From: Caryophanon latum
GTDB taxonomy: Bacteria > Bacillota > Bacilli > Bacillales_A > Planococcaceae
NCBI RefSeq assembly: GCF_001700325.1
Contig: NZ_MATO01000066.1
Coordinates: forward strand, 1 to 39,554
Length of the DNA stretch: 39,554 nucleotides
Direction of reading: 5' to 3'
Part shown: positions 35,903 through 39,554 of the stretch, piece after piece
How positions within the stretch are numbered: position 1 is the first letter of the stretch
Layout of the letters: each line of letters starts with the position of its first letter
Program-made: the position numbers and the translations under genes
The notes under the pieces: model-generated
Told to the model about the DNA's origin: nothing
Database searches by the model: none
What the model saw: the letters and a program-made list of their open reading frames with translations, nothing else

Positions 35903-36822
35903 TCCTTCATCTTCTCCCTTAATATTTTCTTCATTTCATCAGCAACTGCTTTTACAACGGGAATTGAAACACTATTACCCAACTGTCTATACATTTGCGT
36001 TCTTGAAACAGGAATAATAAAGTCTAAAGGAAATCCTTGTAATTTCAGACACTCATTTTTAGATAATAAACGTAAACCGGTTGAACCGTCCTTAACAAAA
36101 GTACCTGTTATACGCTGTATTTTATGATAACTTGCTACCAATGTATTCGCCTGTACCGTACTGTTACGATCTACAACTTGTGGCTTACCGTCGTCTTTTT
36201 TAAATAAATATGCTTGCTGTAAATGCTCTGAAATCCCATAACCTTCTACTCCAAACTCCAGTATATCAGAAATTGGAACTTTCTTCTCACTTCCTACAGG
36301 GTATTGAAAATCAACATTCAATTCTTTTAAAAATCCTACAAAAATAACTCGTCTACGATTTTGTGCTAAACCAAAAGCAGCTGAATTCAAAATTTCGTAA
36401 CTAGCATCGTAACCTAATTCATCAAGTGCCCCCATAATGACTTGAATTGTTTTTCCACCGTCATCACTTAAAATACCGGTTACATTCTCTAATAAGAATG
36501 CAGATGGTTTATGATAGTCTAAAATACGGACCACATCAAAAAACAAAGTACCTTGTGTAGCATTTTTAAAACCTTCTCGTTTACCAATTTTACTAAAAGG
36601 TTGGCATGGGAATCCTGCTAATAAGATATCATGTTGTGGAATATCTTTCGCTTCTATTTGTGTAATGTCACCGTGCGGAATTTCTCCAAAATTAGCTTCA
36701 TAAGTTTTTTGTGAAAATTTATCCCATTCGCTACTAAAAACACATTCAGTATTTTTATCTTGAAAACCTAATCTAATTCCACCTATACCCGCAAATAAAT
36801 CTATGAATTTTAATTTATTCAT
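35869..36822 (-). CDS. Type II DNA cytosine-5 methyltransferase
   Basis: The 317-residue enzyme contains the ordered C5-methylase motifs: FIDLFAGIGGIRLGF (I, SAM), the catalytic Cys73 in GFPCQPFS (IV), Glu112 in FLLENVTG (VI), QNRRRVIFVGF (VIII) and RQLGNSVSIPV (X). The region between VIII and X holds a short target-recognition domain. The N-terminal half resembles M.HpaII-type enzymes, but specificity cannot be read from sequence. GAGG lies 8 nt before the ATG. The gene overlaps the nuclease gene and is transcribed first, which would let the genome be protected before cutting starts. Confidence 0.93.
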   Translation of the reverse strand: MNKLKFIDLFAGIGGIRLGFQDKNTECVFSSEWDKFSQKTYEANFGEIPHGDITQIEAKDIPQHDILLAGFPCQPFSKIGKREGFKNATQGTLFFDVVRILDYHKPSAFLLENVTGILSDDGGKTIQVIMGALDELGYDASYEILNSAAFGLAQNRRRVIFVGFLKELNVDFQYPVGSEKKVPISDILEFGVEGYGISEHLQQAYLFKKDDGKPQVVDRNSTVQANTLVASYHKIQRITGTFVKDGSTGLRLLSKNECLKLQGFPLDFIIPVSRTQMYRQLGNSVSIPVVKAVADEMKKILREKMKECENQQLALQI

Positions 36823-36856
36823 ACTTCATACCTCGTTCTTTATAAAAATAATATTA

Positions 36857-36890
36857 ATTATAACAAAAATTCCGGTATACCGGAATTTTT
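36857..36890 (-). promoter_or_regulatory. Methyltransferase promoter with embedded perfect palindrome
   Basis: On the minus strand TTCCGG (36885-36880) stands 17 nt before TATAAT (36862-36857), about 35 nt upstream of the start codon. A perfect 26-bp palindrome (36865-36890, core TTCCGGTATACCGGAA) covers the -35 box and the spacer. It contains two CCGG sites at 36872-36875 and 36880-36883. It may be an operator, a methylation-sensitive control site or a hairpin. Confidence 0.7.
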
Positions 36891-37201
36891 TATCTTCATG
36901 TAACTATTTACCATTACACTTATTTCAGTTAGAGGCACAAACAGCCATTACAGCAAGCATTATAAATAAGCGTCACAAACTCGAAATGTAATATGTATCT
37001 TAAAAATTATTGTAAAACAGTAATAAATATTTAGAGTGACTTCAATATTCCCTCTAAATAATTCTCCTTGCTCAAACATGTTACAGACTAAGCCCCATGA
37101 TAGGTGAAAGATAAACTTTGATTTTTCCAAATAAAAAGCCTTTATTTTTTCTTTTGTTTCCGTTAAAATCAGTAGTAATTACAAAATAAGTTGGTGTATC
37201 A
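36891..37201. other. AT-rich intergenic region between methyltransferase and tnpA
   Basis: No credible gene. The left end of the IS200/IS605 element should lie in its right part, but I cannot place it: no clear terminal hairpin was seen upstream of tnpA. A short minus-strand frame near 36990-37080 (beginning MFEQGELFRGN) has no recognised relatives. Confidence 0.4.
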
Positions 37202-37600
37202 ATGAAATTAGACAGTAATAATCATTCAGTGTTCTCACTTCATTACCACCTTGTACTAGTGGTGAGATATCGAAAACATGTATTTGACCAATCGCTATCC
37301 GAATATGCAAAAGAGATGTTTGTTCGGTTAGGTGAAAATTATAATATCGAGCTGCTTGAATGGAATCATGATATCGATCATGTACAGATAATATTCAAAG
37401 CTCATCCAAATTCAGAACTATCAAAGTTCATCAATGCGTATAAAAGTGCGAGTTCGCGATTAATCAAAAAAGAGTTTCCTGAAATCAAACAAAAACTGTG
37501 GCAAGAAATGTTTTGGTCACGTAGTTTTTGTTTATTGACTACTGGTGATTCCACAATTGACGTGGTAAAAACGTATATCGAAAATCAAGGCAAGAAGTGA
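37202..37600 (+). CDS. tnpA: IS200-family Y1 transposase TnpA with altered HUH motif
   Basis: The 132-residue protein has the full length and fold of IS200-type TnpA, the enzyme that moves single-stranded IS DNA. The N-terminal HSVFSLHYHLVLVVRYRKHVF, the central SELSKFINAYKSASSRLIKKEFPEI and the nucleophile Tyr125 in VKTYIENQG are present. The metal-binding HUH motif, normally H-hydrophobic-H, reads His60-Val-Gln62 (DHVQIIF). The TTGDSTIDV segment also departs from the usual TTGGAPI. It may be inactive or working with an altered site. Confidence 0.88.
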   Translation: MKLDSNNHSVFSLHYHLVLVVRYRKHVFDQSLSEYAKEMFVRLGENYNIELLEWNHDIDHVQIIFKAHPNSELSKFINAYKSASSRLIKKEFPEIKQKLWQEMFWSRSFCLLTTGDSTIDVVKTYIENQGKK

Positions 37601-37717
37601 AGTGACAAACAGTATGAAGCGTATCAGTTTCGTCTTCTTCCTACAGCAGAACAAATCAAACGATATATCGAGAATCAACAAACGGAAGAACGTAAAATTG
37701 GAAGACCCAAAAAATGA
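37601..37717 (+). pseudogene. TnpB 5' relic fused to a tnpA-like 3' end
   Basis: Directly after the tnpA stop, in the same frame, 38 codons encode QYEAYQFRLLPTAEQIK, which resembles the usual N-terminus of TnpB (YxFRLYPTxEQ). They run straight into RYIENQQTEERKIGRPKK and a stop, which resembles the C-terminus of TnpA (TYIENQGKK). No start codon with a good ribosome-binding site is seen. I infer a recombination scar left by two related elements. Confidence 0.55.
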
Positions 37718-37735
37718 CGAATTGAGGTGAATGTC

Positions 37736-38980
37736 GTGGAGACAGTAATTGAAAAACAAAAAAAGAAACGTAAAACAGTTAAAGAAAAAAATAAAGACTT
37801 AGCGATAGACGGTAAAAAATTGAAGTTGTACGGTTTGAAATTACGTGCTTTCCCGACTTTATATCAAGAAGATTTAATGAAAAAATTCGCTGGTGCGAAT
37901 CGTTTTGCGTATAACTTTTATTTAGCGGAACGAAAAGAAGTGTATGACAACACAGGCGAAACGCTTTCGGGTGCGCGTTTTAAACAATCACTCAACGTGT
38001 TAAAAGACCATGAATTATTTAAATGGATGAAGGATATGGATAAATTCGCTTTGGAAACCGGTATTGAACAAGTAGAAGCAGCGTTTAAAAATTTCTTCGA
38101 AAAACAAAATGGATTTCCGCGTTTCAAGTCAAAACATACTTCGCGTCAAAGTTACACAACGAAATTCACAAACAACAACATTCAACTCGATGTTGAGAAG
38201 AGACAAGTAAAGCTACCGAAAATCGGTTGGGTTAAAGTACGTTTTTCAAAAAAACAGTGGGCGCACATGGAGACAGACGTGTTTGCTCGTCATATAAAAC
38301 GCGCTACGGTGTCCCTACAGAGCAATGGGACGATTCATATTGCGCTCACTATCGAGGAAACGATTGCGTTACCGCCAACAGTGGATTGGTCAGCAGTAGA
38401 GGAGCAGCATGTGTTAGGCATCGACTTAGGACTTTCTCACTTTTATATCGATTCCAACGGAGTCAAAATAGAAAATCCTCGTCACTTGAAAAAATATATA
38501 GATCGATTGAAAAAAGAACAGCGAAAGTTAAGTAGAATGGTTAAAGGTTCTGCAAACTATCGCAAGCAACAAAAAAAATTAGCGAAGTATCATATGCGTG
38601 TGGCAAATTGTCGAAAAGACTTTTTACATCAACAATCGCGTAAGTTAATCAACGAAAACCAAGTGATTGCTTTAGAGAACTTGAATGTAAAAGGGATGGT
38701 AAAAAACAAACGCTTAGCACAAAGTATTTTAGATGTTGGTTGGTCAACATTCGTTACCTTTTTAACGTATAAAGCGGAATGGGCGAATAAAAAAATCGTT
38801 TCTGTGGGACGTTTCTTCGCATCTTCTAAAACGTGTCATGGTTGCGGAGAAAAAGAAACAGGGTTGACACTTTCGGACCGGATATGGGTATGTGGTGCGT
38901 GCGGTGCGGAGCATGACCGCGATCAGAATGCCGCCATCAATATTAAACAGGAAGGCATTCGCATTTTGCGTCATACGTAA
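37736..38980 (+). CDS. tnpB: TnpB RNA-guided nuclease of the IS200/IS605 family
   Basis: The 414-residue protein keeps a complete RuvC site: Asp230 in VLGIDLGLSHF, Glu314 in VIALENLNVKGM and the Asp of HDRDQNAAINI. A zinc finger with two CxxC pairs (CHGCG and CGACG) lies before the last motif. TnpB proteins cut DNA guided by an omega-RNA made from the element's right end and help keep the element in place. The GTG at 37736 is chosen because GAGGTG stands 6 nt upstream; the GTG at 37727 would lie within that site. A Lys-rich extension of about 30 residues precedes the usual start (LKLYGLKLRAFPT), which is unusual. Confidence 0.92.
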   Translation: METVIEKQKKKRKTVKEKNKDLAIDGKKLKLYGLKLRAFPTLYQEDLMKKFAGANRFAYNFYLAERKEVYDNTGETLSGARFKQSLNVLKDHELFKWMKDMDKFALETGIEQVEAAFKNFFEKQNGFPRFKSKHTSRQSYTTKFTNNNIQLDVEKRQVKLPKIGWVKVRFSKKQWAHMETDVFARHIKRATVSLQSNGTIHIALTIEETIALPPTVDWSAVEEQHVLGIDLGLSHFYIDSNGVKIENPRHLKKYIDRLKKEQRKLSRMVKGSANYRKQQKKLAKYHMRVANCRKDFLHQQSRKLINENQVIALENLNVKGMVKNKRLAQSILDVGWSTFVTFLTYKAEWANKKIVSVGRFFASSKTCHGCGEKETGLTLSDRIWVCGACGAEHDRDQNAAINIKQEGIRILRHT

Positions 38981-39121
38981 CTAACAGACGCTTCTGCCGT
39001 TGGAACGACGGTATATGCCTGTGGAGGAGGAGGTTACGAATCCGTTGAAGCAGGAATCTCACAGACGAACCATCACGGGTGTCGATTTTTCGAAACTCGC
39101 GACTTTAGTCGTGAGAAGTTC
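38981..39121 (+). ncRNA. Probable omega-RNA (reRNA) scaffold of tnpB
   Basis: In this family the guide RNA is made from the 3' end of tnpB and the adjoining right end. Here the tnpB stop is followed by structured DNA, including GACGGTATATGCCTGTGGA, a sequence I recall from related elements, and the terminal stem CTCGCGAC-TTTA-GTCGTGAG. The guide would be the flanking bases from about 39122 onward. The scaffold probably begins inside tnpB; that boundary cannot be set from sequence alone. Confidence 0.6.
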
Positions 39122-39122
39122 A

Positions 39123-39241
39123 TAATGCAATTGCTTCTTCATTGGAAACACATAATTTTTCTTAGCATCAACGTGTGCTAACGCATCAACCAAATCATGT
39201 TTCATTAATATTCCATACAATGCTATTTGAGCTAGAATCAC
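39123..39241 (-). pseudogene. Possible remnant of a gene interrupted by the IS element
   Basis: A minus-strand frame of about 40 codons (starting MILAQIALYGILMKH, with VDAKKNYVFPMKKQLHYEL) runs up to the right end of the IS element and then into it. It has no ribosome-binding site that I can see and no recognised family. It may be the edge of a gene disrupted by the insertion, or chance. Confidence 0.25.
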
Positions 39242-39360
39242 AATTGATAGGTAGACTTTAATCTAATGTTACGCTATCTTTCATATGGCAAAAGTACCGT
39301 TATTAAATTGCGAAACACAAAATATAAAACGAGTTAATAAGATATCTGTAAACAAAAAAT

Positions 39361-39403
39361 AGGGCTGCCCTAAAAGTCAAATTCGACTTTAGCGCAGCCC
39401 TTT
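39361..39403. terminator. Hairpin with flanking T-run near the right edge
   Basis: AGGGCTGC-C-CTAAA-AGTC pairs with GACTTTAG-CGCAGCCCT with one mismatch and one bulge, followed by TTTAATTTT. It looks like a bidirectional terminator, but no gene can be assigned to it within the window. Confidence 0.6.
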
Positions 39404-39456
39404 AATTTTGTAAAAATCTCTTTGTGTAAACATATGATACGAAAAAAAACAAAGTA

Positions 39457-39552
39457 TTATTTTTTGACACAAAGAAAAGCTGCCCAAAGATCACTTATCG
39501 GACAGCCCCCATAGCCATCAAGTTTACCCATTCGATTCATTTCTTCAAAATG
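39457..39552 (-). CDS. Partial open frame entering from the right edge
   Basis: A minus-strand frame enters from beyond the window and ends at TAA after 31 codons (HFEEMNRMGKLDGYGGCPI, then SDLWAAFLCVKK). The product is not recognised. The frame crosses an imperfect inverted repeat (about 39480-39510, GCTGCCC/GGACAGC), so it may be chance coding across a mobile-element end. Confidence 0.25.
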   Translation of the reverse strand, partial: HFEEMNRMGKLDGYGGCPISDLWAAFLCVKK

Positions 39553-39554
39553 AA

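Larger units (their letters stand above)
37202..39122 (+). mobile_element. IS200/IS605-type element (tnpA, tnpB, right-end hairpin)
   Basis: The element contains a Y1-type tnpA followed in the same direction by a complete tnpB, then a right end with the stem CTCGCGAC/GTCGTGAG (39096-39103 and 39108-39115, loop TTTA) followed by AAGTTC. The right boundary at about 39121-39122 is inferred from typical ends of the family. The left boundary is unknown and lies somewhere upstream of tnpA, so the coordinates give only the minimum extent. Confidence 0.8.

Noticed and set aside
36865-36890. Palindrome as a plain transcription terminator
   Set aside because: A hairpin followed by T exists, but no gene ends nearby on the plus strand, and the palindrome overlaps the -35 box of a good promoter; an operator role is more likely.
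36803-36991. 62-codon plus-strand frame over the methyltransferase promoter
   Set aside because: It is low-complexity AT-rich sequence, overlaps the start of the methyltransferase and the palindrome, and lacks a ribosome-binding site.

Overview
The window is a low-to-mid G+C Firmicutes chromosome from the Bacillales, and most likely the family Planococcaceae. The evidence is close protein similarity, recalled from memory, to Bacillus subtilis and relatives, plus a conserved backbone on the minus strand: gcvT-gcvPA-gcvPB, lipM, aroQ-pepQ-efp, accB-accC, yqhY, nusB-folD-xseA-xseB-ispA-dxs-tlyA. In spore formers the spoIIIAA-AH operon lies between efp and accB. Here that place holds a giant cell-wall-anchored adhesin, a nitronate monooxygenase and a small lipoprotein. 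This suggests a non-sporulating lineage such as Caryophanon or Kurthia. That naming is inference, since no rRNA is present.

Layout from left to right. 1-391 holds a dispersed intergenic repeat. 392-5722 is the isoprenoid, DNA-repair and rRNA-modification cluster (tlyA, dxs, ispA, xseB, xseA). 6097-7389 is folD-nusB. 7633-9258 is glpD, with a second, rearranged copy of the repeat upstream of it. 9597-9998 is yqhY. 10161-11441 is a secreted subtilase on the plus strand. 11561-13435 is accC-accB, the biotin carboxylase and biotin carrier of acetyl-CoA carboxylase. 13834-15299 holds a lipoprotein and a nitronate monooxygenase. 15461-24058 is one 2,865-residue surface protein. It has N-terminal adhesin domains, nine SpaA/CnaB-like modules, two families of cysteine-bracketed modules, a 45-bp Gly-rich wall-spanning repeat and an LPQTN sorting signal. 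24520-26599 is efp-pepQ-aroQ, then yqhQ, a small membrane protein, lipM and the rhodanese yqhL. 29617-33805 is the glycine-cleavage operon under a tandem glycine riboswitch. aroK and the tail of a comG operon follow.

From about 34,930 to the right end the DNA changes character. It is more AT-rich and holds mobile genes: a two-gene restriction-modification system (C5-cytosine methyltransferase and a probable PD-(D/E)XK nuclease), an IS200/IS605-type element (tnpA, tnpB and its omega-RNA end), and hairpins of unknown origin. The left edge of this block coincides with the loss of the 5' half of comGF, so its arrival probably broke the competence pseudopilus operon. The methyltransferase promoter contains a perfect 26-bp palindrome with two CCGG sites, a possible self-regulating switch.

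The core genes work in linked housekeeping tasks: one-carbon metabolism (glycine cleavage, folD), lipoylation (lipM, which serves the glycine-cleavage H protein), fatty-acid initiation (accBC), isoprenoids (dxs, ispA) and translation (efp, nusB, tlyA). The accessory interest lies in the giant adhesin, the mosaic repeat and the mobile block on the right.
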